Shown one piece after another: positions 42,036 to 55,708 of a stretch of 64,000 nt of DNA. The DNA lies in the NCBI RefSeq assembly GCF_017916275.1, contig NZ_JAFMST010000005.1, positions 248,001 through 312,000 of the forward strand, in the 5' to 3' direction. A program made the translations under genes and the position numbers. The notes below the pieces were generated by a model. The model saw only the letters and a program-made list of their open reading frames with translations. It ran no database searches and was not told where the DNA came from. The DNA is from Rubellimicrobium arenae. GTDB lineage: Bacteria; Pseudomonadota; Alphaproteobacteria; Rhodobacterales; Rhodobacteraceae. Numbering within the stretch: the stretch's first letter is position 1; the number at the start of each line of letters is the position of its first letter.

Positions 42036-44387
42036 ATGCGGCTACGCCTGAGCCCGCATAAGCACAAGAAGCGGGCGGTGGAGATGAGCGGTTCCCAGTG
42101 GCGCACGAAACGCGCGGCATGGCGCGCCCGCGTGATGGCGGCGGTCCTGGTTTCGACCACGCCTTTCGCGCTCGGCGCCCAGACCTTCAGCTTCAACTCG
42201 GTTCGGGTCGAGGGCAACCAGCGGATCGAGACGGGAACCATCCTGGCCCGTGCCGGCATCTCGCAGGGCGAAGCCGTGTCGGCGGGCCAGCTGAACGACG
42301 CCGCGCAGGCGCTGCGCTCGTCCGGGCTCTTCGAAGCCGTGGACGTGGTTCCCGAGGGCAGCACCCTGGTCATCCGCGTGCAGGAATGGCCAACGATCAA
42401 CAGGATCAACTTCGAAGGGAACTCGTCCCTTTCGGACGAGGAGCTTTCGGCTCTGGTGAAGTCCGTTGAGCGGCGGGTCTACTCCCCGACGCAGGCCGAA
42501 CAGGACACCGCCGCGATCACGCAGGCCTATGTGACCGCCGGCCGCGTCAACGCCGTCGTGACCCCGTCCATCATCCGCCGCGACGACAACCGGGTCGATC
42601 TCGTGTTCCAGGTCGCCGAAGGTGGCGTCACCGAGGTCGAGCGGATCTCGTTCGTCGGGAACCGCAGCTTCTCCGAGCGTCGTCTCCGGAATGTGCTCGA
42701 AACGCGGCAGGCCGGCTTGCTGCGCGCGATCATCGGCAGCGACACCTTCGTGGCGGAGCGCATCGACCTGGACCGGCAGCTCCTGACCGACTTCTACCGG
42801 TCCCGCGGCTATGCCGACTTCACCATCAACGATGTGAACGTGAACCTCACGCGGGAGCGTGACGCCTACCTGATCACCTTCAACATTCAGGAAGGCCAGC
42901 AATTCACCTTCGGCAACGTCGCCGTCACCAGTGCGATCCCCGAGGCAGATCCCGCGATCTTCCAGTCGGTCATCAGGGTCCATCGCGGACAGACCTATTC
43001 GCCGGTGGCGATCGACAACGACATCTCCCGGATCGAGGCCGTGGCGCTCCGGCGGGGGATCAACTTCGTCCGTGTGGACCCCCGCATCACCCGCGACGAG
43101 CGGGGACGCATCCTCAACCTTGAATATGCGCTCGTTCCCGGGGACCGCATCTTCGTCGAGCGGATCGACATCGAGGGGAACGCGACCACGCTGGACCGGG
43201 TCATTCGGTCCCAGTTTCGCGCGGTCGAGGGGGATCCGTTCAACCCGCGCGAGATCCGCGAGTCCGCCGAGCGGATTCGCGCGCTCGGCTACTTCGCCAA
43301 CGCCGACGTCGAGGCGCGCGCCGGGACCGCGCCCGACCAAGTCGTGATCGACGTCAACGTCGAGGAGAAACCGACCGGGTCGCTGTCCTTCGGCGTCAAC
43401 TACTCGAGCGATGACGGTCCGGCGCTGATCGCCAGCTTCTCCGAAGACAACTTCCTGGGCCGCGGGCAGGAGCTGAACTTCAGCATCTCGACCGGCCAGG
43501 ACAACCGGCGGCTGTCCTTCGACTTCACCGAGCCGCAGTTCCTGGGGCGCGATCTGGAAGGTGGCATCAGCCTCAACTTCCGTCAGACGGACAACGCCAG
43601 CGCGCTTTACGACACCAACAACTTCCGCCTTTCGCCGTCGCTGGGCTTTCCGATCAGCGAACGCGGCCGGCTGAACGTGTTTTATGCCACCGAGTTCACT
43701 GACATCACCGATGTCGATGAGGACGCGAGCCAGATCATCAAGAACGAGGCCGACGATGGCGGCATCTGGACGAACTCGGTCGGGTTCACCTTCAGCTTCG
43801 ACACCCGGCGGAACAACATCGACACGCCGACCAACTACTTGATCCGCGCCGGTCAGGAGTATGGATTCGGCGACCGGATGTTCATCCAGACCTCGGCGCT
43901 CGCTTCGGCTGAAACCAAGGTCTGGGGTGAGGATCTCACCCTGCGGGCGACGGTCGAAGGCGGGATCCTGAACTTCACGGATGGCGACAGCCGTGTGACG
44001 GACCGATATTTCCTTGGCTCCCGGATCATGCGCGGGTTCGAGCGTGGCGGCATCGGGCCGCGGGACGAGGACACGGACGACGCGCTGGGCGGAAATACCT
44101 ATGCCGTCGCCCGCCTCGAGGCCGAGTTCCCGCTTCCCGTTCCGGAGGAATATGGCGTCTCGGGCGGGGCGTTCGTGGACTACGGCTCGGTCTGGGATGT
44201 CGGCGTGGACGCGCCCGAAGGCGACCGCATCCTGGGCGATGAGTTCACACCGCGCGCCACCGCCGGCCTGTCGCTGTTCTGGACCACGCCTCTGGGCCCG
44301 CTCCGGTTCAACTTCAGCCGTCCCCTCATCGCCGAGGATTATGACGAGGTTCAGAACTTCGACGTGACGGTCTCAACCCAGTTCTGA
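42036..44387 (+). CDS. bamA: outer-membrane protein assembly factor BamA
   Basis: BamA inserts beta-barrel proteins into the outer membrane. The 783-residue precursor has a signal sequence ending near FALGAQ and five POTRA domains (about residues 48-430; for example FNSVRVEGNQRIETGTILAR, FVERIDIEGNATTLDRVIRS). A 16-strand barrel follows, with the lid motif SRIMRGFERGGIGPRD and a C-terminal Phe (VSTQF) that serves as its own sorting signal. The start may be the ATG at 42084, giving a shorter signal; 42036 has an AGG five bases upstream. It overlaps skp by one base. Usual length is about 760-810. Confidence 0.95.
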   Translation: MRLRLSPHKHKKRAVEMSGSQWRTKRAAWRARVMAAVLVSTTPFALGAQTFSFNSVRVEGNQRIETGTILARAGISQGEAVSAGQLNDAAQALRSSGLFEAVDVVPEGSTLVIRVQEWPTINRINFEGNSSLSDEELSALVKSVERRVYSPTQAEQDTAAITQAYVTAGRVNAVVTPSIIRRDDNRVDLVFQVAEGGVTEVERISFVGNRSFSERRLRNVLETRQAGLLRAIIGSDTFVAERIDLDRQLLTDFYRSRGYADFTINDVNVNLTRERDAYLITFNIQEGQQFTFGNVAVTSAIPEADPAIFQSVIRVHRGQTYSPVAIDNDISRIEAVALRRGINFVRVDPRITRDERGRILNLEYALVPGDRIFVERIDIEGNATTLDRVIRSQFRAVEGDPFNPREIRESAERIRALGYFANADVEARAGTAPDQVVIDVNVEEKPTGSLSFGVNYSSDDGPALIASFSEDNFLGRGQELNFSISTGQDNRRLSFDFTEPQFLGRDLEGGISLNFRQTDNASALYDTNNFRLSPSLGFPISERGRLNVFYATEFTDITDVDEDASQIIKNEADDGGIWTNSVGFTFSFDTRRNNIDTPTNYLIRAGQEYGFGDRMFIQTSALASAETKVWGEDLTLRATVEGGILNFTDGDSRVTDRYFLGSRIMRGFERGGIGPRDEDTDDALGGNTYAVARLEAEFPLPVPEEYGVSGGAFVDYGSVWDVGVDAPEGDRILGDEFTPRATAGLSLFWTTPLGPLRFNFSRPLIAEDYDEVQNFDVTVSTQF

Positions 44388-45064
44388 TGCGCGCCCTTGC
44401 CCTGATCGCCTCGCTCGTCCTGGCGGTCGCGGCTCCGCAGGGGGTTGCGGCCCAGACCGACCTGTCGATGGGGCAGATCCGGAGCCCGATCCTCACGATC
44501 GACGTCGACCGGCTCCTGAGCGAAACGCGCTACGGGCGGCGTATCAACGAGGACCTGAAGGCCCGCACAGAAGCGCTGGCCGCCGAGAATGACCGTCTGG
44601 CCACCGAACTGACGGCCGAGGAGCGTGCGCTTACCGACCGTCGGCCCAGCATGGAGGTCGAGGCGTTCCGATCCGAAGCGGAAGCCTTCGACACCCGCGT
44701 CCAGTCGATCCGAAGCGAGCAGGACGCCAAGCAGCGCGAGCTCGAGGCCGCCGTCAGCAAGGGACGCGAGGATTTCCTCAATGCCGTCACGCCCGTTCTG
44801 GCCCGGCTGATGATCGACAGCGGAGCCGCCGTCATCCTGGAACGGCGTGACGTCTTTCTGAGCGTGGGTCTGGTGGATATCACCGACGAAGCGATCACGG
44901 CCATCGACCAGCAACTCGGCGAAGGACAGGGCGGCGCCGGCTCCACCACGCCGACGGACAGCGGCCCAGCCGAGGCGCCGCCGAGTCCGGAGCCGGAGGA
45001 GCCCGGGTCCACGGATCCGGCCGAGGCGGCGCCTGGCACATCGGGCCCCGATCAGGACGGCTGA
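44387..45064 (+). CDS. skp: OmpH/Skp-family periplasmic chaperone
   Basis: Skp holds unfolded outer-membrane proteins on their way to BamA. The 225-residue precursor has a Sec signal ([19 protein letters not shown]), a short beta strand ([13 protein letters not shown]) and a long coiled coil rich in Glu/Arg/Ala (about residues 50-130). A return strand ([20 protein letters not shown]) follows. Unlike E. coli Skp it ends in a 40-residue Pro/Glu/Ser/Thr-rich tail from about residue 185, presumably disordered. It starts inside the bamA stop (TGATG), matching their joint function. Confidence 0.87.
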   Translation: MRALALIASLVLAVAAPQGVAAQTDLSMGQIRSPILTIDVDRLLSETRYGRRINEDLKARTEALAAENDRLATELTAEERALTDRRPSMEVEAFRSEAEAFDTRVQSIRSEQDAKQRELEAAVSKGREDFLNAVTPVLARLMIDSGAAVILERRDVFLSVGLVDITDEAITAIDQQLGEGQGGAGSTTPTDSGPAEAPPSPEPEEPGSTDPAEAAPGTSGPDQDG

Positions 45065-45131
45065 TCCGGGGCGCTTGCGGGTGCGGGGGCTTGTTGCTAG
45101 GCAGGCGCCGCATAGTCAGAGGGGATGCGCA

Positions 45132-45626
45132 ATGGAGCAGGCGGCTGCCGAGGGAGGCCAACCAACGGCGATCACCGAGGCGGATATCCACCTCATCCAG
45201 CGCATCCTGCCCCACCGCTATCCGTTCCTCCTGGTGGACCGCGTCCGTCACATCGAGGGTACGTCCCGGGCGCAGGGCCTCAAGAACGTCACGATGAACG
45301 AGCCGCATTTCCAGGGTCACTTCCCGGGGGTGCCGGTCATGCCCGGCGTGACCATCGTGGAGGCCATGGCCCAGACCGCAGGCGTGATGATCGGCACCTC
45401 CCTGGGGCTGACCGGGGGGAACCTGCTCATCTACTTCATGTCGATCGACAACTGTAAGTTCCGCCGCAAGGTCGTTCCCGGCGACCAGCTCCTGATGGAC
45501 GTGACCACCGTGCGGGGCAAGCCGGGCGGAAAGGTCTGGCGCTTTGCGGGCCGGGCGACCGTGGATGGCGAACTGGCGGCCGAGGCCGAGTTCGCGGCCA
45601 TGGTCGATTGGGGCGCGGGCGCCTGA
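45132..45626 (+). CDS. fabZ: 3-hydroxyacyl-ACP dehydratase
   Basis: FabZ removes water from 3-hydroxyacyl-ACP in fatty-acid elongation and competes with LpxA and LpxD for hydroxyacyl-ACP. The 164-residue hot-dog protein has [14 protein letters not shown], the catalytic His in [15 protein letters not shown] and Glu in [15 protein letters not shown]. The start at 45132 leaves a short acidic N-terminal extension. It overlaps lpxA by one base. The usual order skp-lpxD-fabZ-lpxA is broken here by the absence of lpxD, which is at 17934. Confidence 0.94.
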   Translation: MEQAAAEGGQPTAITEADIHLIQRILPHRYPFLLVDRVRHIEGTSRAQGLKNVTMNEPHFQGHFPGVPVMPGVTIVEAMAQTAGVMIGTSLGLTGGNLLIYFMSIDNCKFRRKVVPGDQLLMDVTTVRGKPGGKVWRFAGRATVDGELAAEAEFAAMVDWGAGA

Positions 45627-46402
45627 TGGAGGTCCATGCCACCGCACTGGTCGATCCCCGGGCGCGGCTCGGCCAGGGGGTCCGGATCGGCCCGTTCTGC
45701 GTCGTCGGACCGGACGCGGTCCTGGGCGACGGCGTCGAGCTCCGGTCGCATGTCGTGGTGGCCGGCGACACCGAGATCGGGGCAGGGACCGTCGTCTTTC
45801 CCTTCGCGGTCCTTGGCGAGATCCCGCAGGATCTGAAATACGCGGGCGAGCGGACCCGCCTGCGGATCGGGGCGCGCAATCGCATCCGCGAATATGTCAC
45901 CATGAACATCGGCACCGACGGTGGCGGGGGTGAGACGCGGATCGGAGACGGGTGCCTGTTCATGGCGAACTGTCACGTGGCCCATGACGCCCAGGTCGGG
46001 GACAGGGTCATCGTCGCCAACTCCGTGGCGATCGCGGGGCATTGCACCGTCGGCGACGACGTCGTCATCGGGGGTCTTGCCGGGGTGCATCAGTGGGTGC
46101 GGATCGGACGCGGCGCCATGATCGGCGGGATGTCCAAGATCACGCATGACGTCATTCCCCACGGTCTCGTCCAAGGTCCGCGGAGCGAACTCGAAGGCCT
46201 GAACCTCGTCGGCCTCAAGCGCCGGGGCATTCCGCGGGACGACATCTCGGCCCTGCGGGCCGCGTTTCAGGTCCTGCGTGAAGGGGAGGGTTCCTTCCTC
46301 GAACGGATGCGGTCCTTTGCTGAGTCGGAGAGCGCGCTGGTTCGTGAATGGGCGGATTTCGTGCTGGCCGGGTCGGACCGCCAGTTCATGACGCCGAGAT
46401 GA
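45626..46402 (+). CDS. lpxA: UDP-N-acetylglucosamine acyltransferase
   Basis: LpxA transfers 3-hydroxyacyl from ACP to UDP-GlcNAc, the first step of lipid A synthesis. The 258-residue trimeric enzyme is a left-handed beta-helix (VHATALVDPRARLGQGVRIG repeats) with the catalytic His in MANCHVAHDAQVGD. Further marks are VHQWVRIGRGAMIGGMSKIT and the C-terminal helical domain LNLVGLKRRGIPRDDISALR. It starts within the fabZ stop (TGATG) and overlaps lpxI by four bases. Confidence 0.95.
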   Translation: MEVHATALVDPRARLGQGVRIGPFCVVGPDAVLGDGVELRSHVVVAGDTEIGAGTVVFPFAVLGEIPQDLKYAGERTRLRIGARNRIREYVTMNIGTDGGGGETRIGDGCLFMANCHVAHDAQVGDRVIVANSVAIAGHCTVGDDVVIGGLAGVHQWVRIGRGAMIGGMSKITHDVIPHGLVQGPRSELEGLNLVGLKRRGIPRDDISALRAAFQVLREGEGSFLERMRSFAESESALVREWADFVLAGSDRQFMTPR

Positions 46403-47202
46403 TCGCCCTCGTTGGCAGTCCCGACCCGCTGACCTCACGTCTGGTGAGCGCTCTGCACGAGCGGGGCGAGCCCAGCATCGTCTGTGTCGTCAGCGACAGG
46501 ACCGAGTTGAACCCGTCCGCAGGGGCACCGGTCACGTTCCGGGTCGAGCATGTGGGCACCCTGCTGCAGCATCTCCGGGCCCTGGGCGTCGGGCAGGTGT
46601 GCTTCAGCGGCGGCATTCGCCGTCCCTCGATCGATCCAGGGCAGATCGACAAGGCGACCGTCCCCTTGGTGCCACGGATCGTTGCGGCATTGGGGCAGGG
46701 CGATGATGGCGCGTTGCGGGCCGCCCTCAGTCTTTTCGAGGAAGCGGGATTCGGCATCGTGGCGGCCCACGACCTCGTTCCCGCCCTCCTTCCCGCCCCC
46801 GGCATTTTGAGCGTCGCCCAGCCGACCCGCCAGCACGAGGCCGATGCGGCTCGGGCCGAGCAGGTTCACCGGATCATGGCGCCTGCCGATGTGGGCCAGG
46901 GCCTGATCGTGCGCCGGGGCCAGGTGATCGCGGTCGAGGCGGCGCCCGGCACGGATGTCATGCTCCGCTCCGCGCGGGAGCATGCAGAGGGGGCGCTCTT
47001 CTACAAGGCGCCCAAGCTTGGGCAGGATCGACGGGCCGATCTGCCGGTCATCGGCGCTGGAACGGTCGAACTCGCGCGGGCGTCCAGGCTGTCCGCCATC
47101 GTCATCGAGGCGGGCGGAGTCATGATGCTGGACCACAGCGCGACCATCTCCGCGGCCGACGCGGCCGGTCTCGTGCTCTGGGTCCGCGAGCCCTCGCAGT
47201 GA
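46399..47202 (+). CDS. lpxI: UDP-2,3-diacylglucosamine pyrophosphatase, LpxI type
   Basis: LpxI hydrolyses UDP-2,3-diacylglucosamine to lipid X. It replaces LpxH in alphaproteobacteria and is unrelated to it in fold. The 267-residue protein has the DUF1009 two-domain layout: an N-terminal domain with LRALGVGQVCFSGGIRRPSI and a C-terminal catalytic domain with GQGLIVRRGQVIAVEAAPGT, LFYKAPKLGQDRRADLPVIG and VIEAGGVMMLD. It overlaps lpxA and lpxB by four bases each, completing the lipid X part of the pathway. Confidence 0.93.
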   Translation: MIALVGSPDPLTSRLVSALHERGEPSIVCVVSDRTELNPSAGAPVTFRVEHVGTLLQHLRALGVGQVCFSGGIRRPSIDPGQIDKATVPLVPRIVAALGQGDDGALRAALSLFEEAGFGIVAAHDLVPALLPAPGILSVAQPTRQHEADAARAEQVHRIMAPADVGQGLIVRRGQVIAVEAAPGTDVMLRSAREHAEGALFYKAPKLGQDRRADLPVIGAGTVELARASRLSAIVIEAGGVMMLDHSATISAADAAGLVLWVREPSQ

Positions 47203-48350
47203 AGGTCTTCGTCCTTGCCGGAGAGCCTTCGGGAGACCGGCTGGGGGCCGCCGCAATGGCCGGTCTGAAGAGCCTTCGCCCGGACGTGGTCTTCGAAGGC
47301 GTAGGCGGGGATGCGATGGCCGGAGAGGGGCTTTCGAGCCTTTTCCCGATGTCGGATCTCAGCGTCATGGGGGTCGTCGAGGTGCTGGGACGATACCGGC
47401 TTCTTCGGCAGCGGCTCGATCAGACCATTCAGGCGGTGCTGGCGTCGCGGCCGGACATCCTGCTCACGATCGACAGTCCTGATTTCGGCCTCCGTGTGGC
47501 GCGCGCGGTCAAGGCGGCAGGTGCTCCGGTTCGCTGCGTCCATTACGTTGCTCCGACCATCTGGGCGTGGCGGCCCGGGCGCGCGCGGAAGCTGCGGGGG
47601 GTGTCGGACCAATTGCTGGCCCTCTTCCCCTTCGAGCCGCCGCTCTGGGAGGCGCAGGGCATTCCCTGCGACTTCGTCGGCCATCCGGTCGTGGCCGAAC
47701 CTGTGGCCACCCAAGCCGAGGCCCAGGCCTTCCGGAGCGCGCTCGGGATCGGGGATGCTCCCCTGGTGCTCGCTCTGCCCGGTTCGCGCCGGAGCGAGGT
47801 CGAACGACTGAGCGCCCGGTTCGGAGAGGCCTTGGGCCGCGTGGCCGCCGCACGCCCAGGGACGCAAGTCGTGCTTCCGGCGGCCGGGCCTGTCGCCGAT
47901 CTGGTGCGCGACCTCACGGCCTCCTGGCCCCTCAAGCCGGTGATCCTCAATCCGCGGAGCGACCCACTGGCCCAAGGCGCAAAGAGGGCAGCCTTCAAGG
48001 CAGCCGATGTGGCGCTGGCGGCCTCTGGAACCGTCTCGCTTGAGTTGGCGGCAAGCGGGACGCCGATGGTGATCGCCTATGACATGGCCTGGATGACCTG
48101 GCAGGTGGCGCGCTGGATGGTTAAGGTGGACACGGCAACCCTTGTGAACATCGTCTCGGATGTCCGTGCCGTGCCCGAGTTTCTTGGCCCCAACTGCCAG
48201 CCCGGACCGATCGCCGACTCCCTGCTTTCGGTCATGGCCAACCCCGGCGCCCAGCGGGCCGCCATGGAGTTGACCATGCAGCGGCTCGGCGCAGGAGGGG
48301 AACCCCCCGGGCTCCGGGCTGCCAGGGCCATCCTGGCCCGGTGGAGCTGA
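47199..48350 (+). CDS. lpxB: lipid-A-disaccharide synthase
   Basis: LpxB joins lipid X and UDP-diacylglucosamine to form the lipid A disaccharide at the inner membrane. The 383-residue GT-B-like glycosyltransferase begins VKVFVLAGEPSGDRLGAAAM and shows FEGVGGDAMAGEGLSSLFPM, YVAPTIWAWRPGRARKLRG, LPGSRRSEVERLS and GTVSLELAASGTPMVIAYDM. GTG start within the lpxI stop. It is the last gene of the long envelope operon and ends 25 bases from the convergent mnmA. Confidence 0.95.
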   Translation: MKVFVLAGEPSGDRLGAAAMAGLKSLRPDVVFEGVGGDAMAGEGLSSLFPMSDLSVMGVVEVLGRYRLLRQRLDQTIQAVLASRPDILLTIDSPDFGLRVARAVKAAGAPVRCVHYVAPTIWAWRPGRARKLRGVSDQLLALFPFEPPLWEAQGIPCDFVGHPVVAEPVATQAEAQAFRSALGIGDAPLVLALPGSRRSEVERLSARFGEALGRVAAARPGTQVVLPAAGPVADLVRDLTASWPLKPVILNPRSDPLAQGAKRAAFKAADVALAASGTVSLELAASGTPMVIAYDMAWMTWQVARWMVKVDTATLVNIVSDVRAVPEFLGPNCQPGPIADSLLSVMANPGAQRAAMELTMQRLGAGGEPPGLRAARAILARWS

Positions 48351-48375
48351 CGCCAGGCGACCCCCGGCGGGCCTG

Positions 48376-49521
48376 CTACGAGGCACGCGAAATCCAGCCG
48401 CCGCCCAGGACCCTGGTGCCTTCGGGGGCGTAGAACACGCAGGCTTGGCCAGGGGCTACGCCTTCTTCCGGCGATAGCAGGGTCACTTCCGCACCGTCCG
48501 GCGCAGGCCGGACCAGAGCGGGAACCGGCTGCCGAGTGGACCGAACGCGGACCAGCACGTCATGCTCCCGGTCCAGGGGTCCGTCGCCAAGCCAGTTCAC
48601 CTCCCGCAGGCTGATCTGGCGGGAGCGGAGAAGGTCGCGCGGGCCGACCACGACCTGCCGCTTCTCGGCATCGAGCCGCACCACGAACAGCGGCTCGTCC
48701 AGTCCGCCGATCCCGAGCCCGCGCCGCTGTCCGACGGTGTAGCGAAGGACCCCGTCGTGCCGTCCCAGCACCCGGCCTTCGTGATCCACGATGTCGCCCG
48801 GCTCCGCCGCTCCGGGCCGAAGCTTCTCGATGACGGCCGCATAGTTGCCCGACGGGACAAAGCAGATGTCCTGACTGTCCGGCTTGTCCGCGACGGGCAG
48901 CCCGTACCGCGCCGCAAGGGCTCGGGTCTCGGCCTTGGACGCAAGCCCTCCGAGGGGGAAGCGAAGGTAGCCAAGCTGCTCGCGCGAGGTGGAGAAGAGG
49001 AAGTACGACTGGTCGCGCGCCGGATCGGCCGCCCGGTGAAGTTCAGGCCCAAGGAGCCCCACCTCGCGCCGGATGTAATGCCCGGTCGCCATGCAGTCGG
49101 CGTCCAGGTCCTTTGCCACATTGAGCAGATCCCGGAATTTCACCCGTTCATTGCATCGGATGCAAGGCACCGGTGTTGCGCCGGCCAGATAGCTGTCCGC
49201 AAACTCATCGATTACCGATTGGCGAAACAGAGTTTCGTAATCGAGAACATAATGCGGGAAACCCATTGTTTCCGCAACGCGACGCGCGTCGTGAATATCG
49301 CGCCCCGCGCAGCAGGCCCCCTTTTTCGCAAGCGCGGCCCCGTGGTCATAAAGCTGCAAGGTGACGCCGACGACGTCGTAACCTTCCTCCGCCAACTGGG
49401 CGGCCACGACCGAACTGTCCACGCCGCCGGACATGGCGACCACCACGCGGGTTTCGCTCGGCGGCTTGGGAAGGCCCAGGGAGTTGAGCCCAAGGGTAGG
49501 AACGGCGGGATCGAGGGGCAT
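48376..49521 (-). CDS. mnmA: tRNA-specific 2-thiouridylase
   Basis: MnmA thiolates U34 of tRNA-Lys, -Glu and -Gln. The 381-residue enzyme has the PP-loop [18 protein letters not shown] and two catalytic cysteines, one in the [15 protein letters not shown] block and one in [16 protein letters not shown]. It also has [14 protein letters not shown], the [20 protein letters not shown] motif and a C-terminal beta-barrel. I start it at the ATG at 49521, where the lead resembles known alphaproteobacterial proteins; the open frame extends to 49608 with an unlikely basic lead. It is divergent from sciP. Confidence 0.93.
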   Translation of the reverse strand: MPLDPAVPTLGLNSLGLPKPPSETRVVVAMSGGVDSSVVAAQLAEEGYDVVGVTLQLYDHGAALAKKGACCAGRDIHDARRVAETMGFPHYVLDYETLFRQSVIDEFADSYLAGATPVPCIRCNERVKFRDLLNVAKDLDADCMATGHYIRREVGLLGPELHRAADPARDQSYFLFSTSREQLGYLRFPLGGLASKAETRALAARYGLPVADKPDSQDICFVPSGNYAAVIEKLRPGAAEPGDIVDHEGRVLGRHDGVLRYTVGQRRGLGIGGLDEPLFVVRLDAEKRQVVVGPRDLLRSRQISLREVNWLGDGPLDREHDVLVRVRSTRQPVPALVRPAPDGAEVTLLSPEEGVAPGQACVFYAPEGTRVLGGGWISRAS

Positions 49522-49670
49522 GAGAACCGGGTCCAGGCAGGGCCGTATTCGGCCCAAGTTGGTGGACAATATAAGAAAATGCCGTCTATTCACAACCCCC
49601 GGCTTCACCCACTCTTAAGGCTGCAGGGCACAGCATCCCCGACGCGAGGACCGTCAAACAGGGGTGAGAG

Positions 49671-49949
49671 ATGTTTCTGCGCAAGGTTGATGGGCCGCGT
49701 TCGGTAACGCTGCCCGATGGAACGATCATGACCCGGGCGGATCTGCCGCCGCCCGACACGCGAAGGTGGGTGGCCTCGCGGAAGGCTGCGGTGGTGCGCG
49801 CGGTGACTGCGGGACTGATCTCCCGCGGCACGGCGCTGGGGACCTACGGTCTCAGCGACGAGGAGTTCACGGAATGGGAACAGGCTGTCTCTTCGCATGG
49901 GGAGGCTGCGCTCCGGACGACATGGCTGCAGAAGTATCGACAACCATAA
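49671..49949 (+). CDS. sciP: CtrA inhibitor SciP (DUF1153)
   Basis: SciP is a small helix-turn-helix protein that binds CtrA and blocks its activation of transcription; in Caulobacter this helps time the cell cycle. The 92-residue protein shows the family sequence FLRKVDGPRSVTLPDGTIMT, RADLPPPDTRRWVASRKAAV and VRAVTAGLISRGTALGTYGL, ending in a DEEFTEWEQAVSSHG helix. It lies 89 bases upstream of ctrA in the same direction. Such linkage is frequent in Rhodobacterales, where CtrA controls motility and gene-transfer agents more than viability. Confidence 0.92.
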   Translation: MFLRKVDGPRSVTLPDGTIMTRADLPPPDTRRWVASRKAAVVRAVTAGLISRGTALGTYGLSDEEFTEWEQAVSSHGEAALRTTWLQKYRQP

Positions 49950-49985
49950 CGAGAAATGTAATTACGGAGATCTCGTAACGAGCAG

Positions 49986-50047
49986 TTAACCAATGGCCCA
50001 TTAGGGTGGCTCGCGAATCGAGTAGCGGAGGCCCCGGGATGCGAATC
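49986..50047 (+). promoter_or_regulatory. candidate CtrA half-site and two GANTC methylation sites at the ctrA start
   Basis: TTAACCAAT at 49986-49994 resembles the CtrA half-site TTAACCAT. GAATC sites (the CcrM target GANTC) occur at 50015-50019 and 50043-50047. In Caulobacter one ctrA promoter is controlled by GANTC methylation and by CtrA itself. Only the sequence matches are seen here; function is inferred. Confidence 0.3.
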
Positions 50048-50755
50048 CTGCTCGTAGAAGATGACCCGACTACCTCTCGCAGCATCGAGTTGATGCTGAC
50101 CCACGCCAACCTGAACGTTTACGCGACGGACTTGGGCGAGGAGGGGATCGATCTTGCGAAGCTTTACGACTACGATTTGATCATCCTCGACCTCAATCTT
50201 CCCGATATTCCGGGCCACGAGGTGCTTCGACAGTTGCGCCTTTCCAAGGTCGAAACACCTATCCTGATCCTTTCGGGAGAGGATGACACCGACAGCAAGC
50301 TCAGGGGCTTCGGGTTCGGGGCGGATGACTACCTGACCAAGCCCTTCCACCGGGAGGAGCTGGTCGCCCGCATCCATGCGATCATCCGCCGGTCCAAGGG
50401 CCACTCGCAGTCGGTCATCCGGACGGGCCGGATTGCCGTCAACCTCGACGCCAAGACCGTCGAGGTCGGCGGGCAACCCGTTCACCTGACCGGGAAGGAG
50501 TACCAGATGCTGGAACTCCTTTCGCTTCGGAAAGGGACGACCCTGACGAAGGAGATGTTCCTCAACCACCTTTATGGCGGCATGGACGAGCCCGAGCTGA
50601 AGATCATCGACGTCTTCATCTGCAAGCTTCGCAAGAAGCTGGCGCAAGCGACCGGGGGCGAGAGCTACATCGAGACCGTCTGGGGGCGTGGTTACGTGCT
50701 GCGCGATCCAGAGCCCGTGGAACGTGACATGGAGCGGATGGCAGTCGGGGCCTGA
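50039..50755 (+). CDS. ctrA: cell-cycle response regulator CtrA
   Basis: CtrA is an OmpR-type response regulator, phosphorylated through the CckA-ChpT relay. The 238-residue protein has a receiver domain with acidic pocket Glu7-Asp8-Asp9, phospho-acceptor Asp51 (IILDLNLPD), a Thr/Ser in ILSGEDD and Lys in [14 protein letters not shown] winged-helix DNA-binding domain follows ([49 protein letters not shown]). Start at the ATG at 50039 so that the receiver begins at residue 1. The C-terminus ([10 protein letters not shown]) is hydrophobic, as needed for ClpXP turnover in relatives. Downstream are 282 bases with no gene I can support, then ligA. Confidence 0.95.
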   Translation: MRILLVEDDPTTSRSIELMLTHANLNVYATDLGEEGIDLAKLYDYDLIILDLNLPDIPGHEVLRQLRLSKVETPILILSGEDDTDSKLRGFGFGADDYLTKPFHREELVARIHAIIRRSKGHSQSVIRTGRIAVNLDAKTVEVGGQPVHLTGKEYQMLELLSLRKGTTLTKEMFLNHLYGGMDEPELKIIDVFICKLRKKLAQATGGESYIETVWGRGYVLRDPEPVERDMERMAVGA

Positions 50756-50917
50756 GGCTGACCCCGCGGCACCCCATTCTGAGATCTGCGGCGGCGCATC
50801 CCTGAAGTCCGCTCTTCCGTCGGGCATTTTGGGATCCTTGGGCGCGTGACGCGTTCAAGGTCGTCGTTGCTGTTAGTCCAGGCCAGCCGTCGCCCTTGGA
50901 CCGCCCGCCTCCGCTGA

Positions 50918-55305
<4,388 letters not shown>

Positions 55306-55381
55306 CGAAGCCACCGCCGGCAGGACAGACCCGCCCCCGGTTCACTGGGCAGAAGGCCACAGTTCCCTCGTCGGCAACTAT

Positions 55382-55396
55382 GTTCTCATAAAGTTC
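55382..55396 (+). promoter_or_regulatory. perfect LexA (SOS) box GTTC-N7-GTTC
   Basis: GTTC at 55382-55385 and GTTC at 55393-55396 are separated by exactly seven bases (TCATAAA), the SOS box of Rhodobacter and other alphaproteobacteria. The left part also belongs to a 9-bp inverted repeat, TGTTCTCAT (55381-55389) with ATGAGAACA (55416-55424). It sits 63 bases upstream of a 39-codon membrane-protein gene with a strong ribosome site. recG ends upstream, so the box serves the small gene. Confidence 0.75.
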
Positions 55397-55458
55397 TTTA
55401 CAGGTGATGAAGAGCATGAGAACAAATGGGCAACGAATCTGAACGACAGGAGGACGGG

Positions 55459-55578
55459 ATGGAACGCGACGACGAACTGATGACCGAACTCGACTGGGAT
55501 CTGCTGTCCGACGCCGTCGGAGCCCTGTCCTTGGTCGTGATCCTTGTGGGGTCCCTGGTCCTGCCCAGCTTTCTCTGA
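55459..55578 (+). CDS. putative SOS-induced single-span membrane microprotein, 39 aa (SidA-like architecture)
   Basis: AGGAGGA lies five bases before an ATG that opens a 39-codon frame. The product has an acidic cytoplasmic start (MERDDELMTELDWDLLSDAV) and one hydrophobic helix (about residues 19-39, ALSLVVILVGSLVLPSFL). A perfect LexA box lies upstream and an intrinsic terminator about 130 bases downstream, so it looks like a complete SOS-regulated unit. In Caulobacter the SOS response induces SidA, a 29-residue inner-membrane peptide that blocks division at FtsW/FtsN. Sequence identity to SidA is not claimed; the parallel is size, topology and regulation. An in-frame ATG at 55426 could give 50 residues but has no ribosome site. 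Confidence 0.7.
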   Translation: MERDDELMTELDWDLLSDAVGALSLVVILVGSLVLPSFL

Positions 55579-55708
55579 TCTGCCCGCGCCCCCGTACCGG
55601 CGCCGCCTCCCTGTCTCGAGACGGGAAACTTGGCCGACTGCCCTGTGGCCAAGGGGGAACCATCTGGTTCCCGGCGGATGATCCGGGTCCCGGCGGGGGT
55701 GCTTCCTC

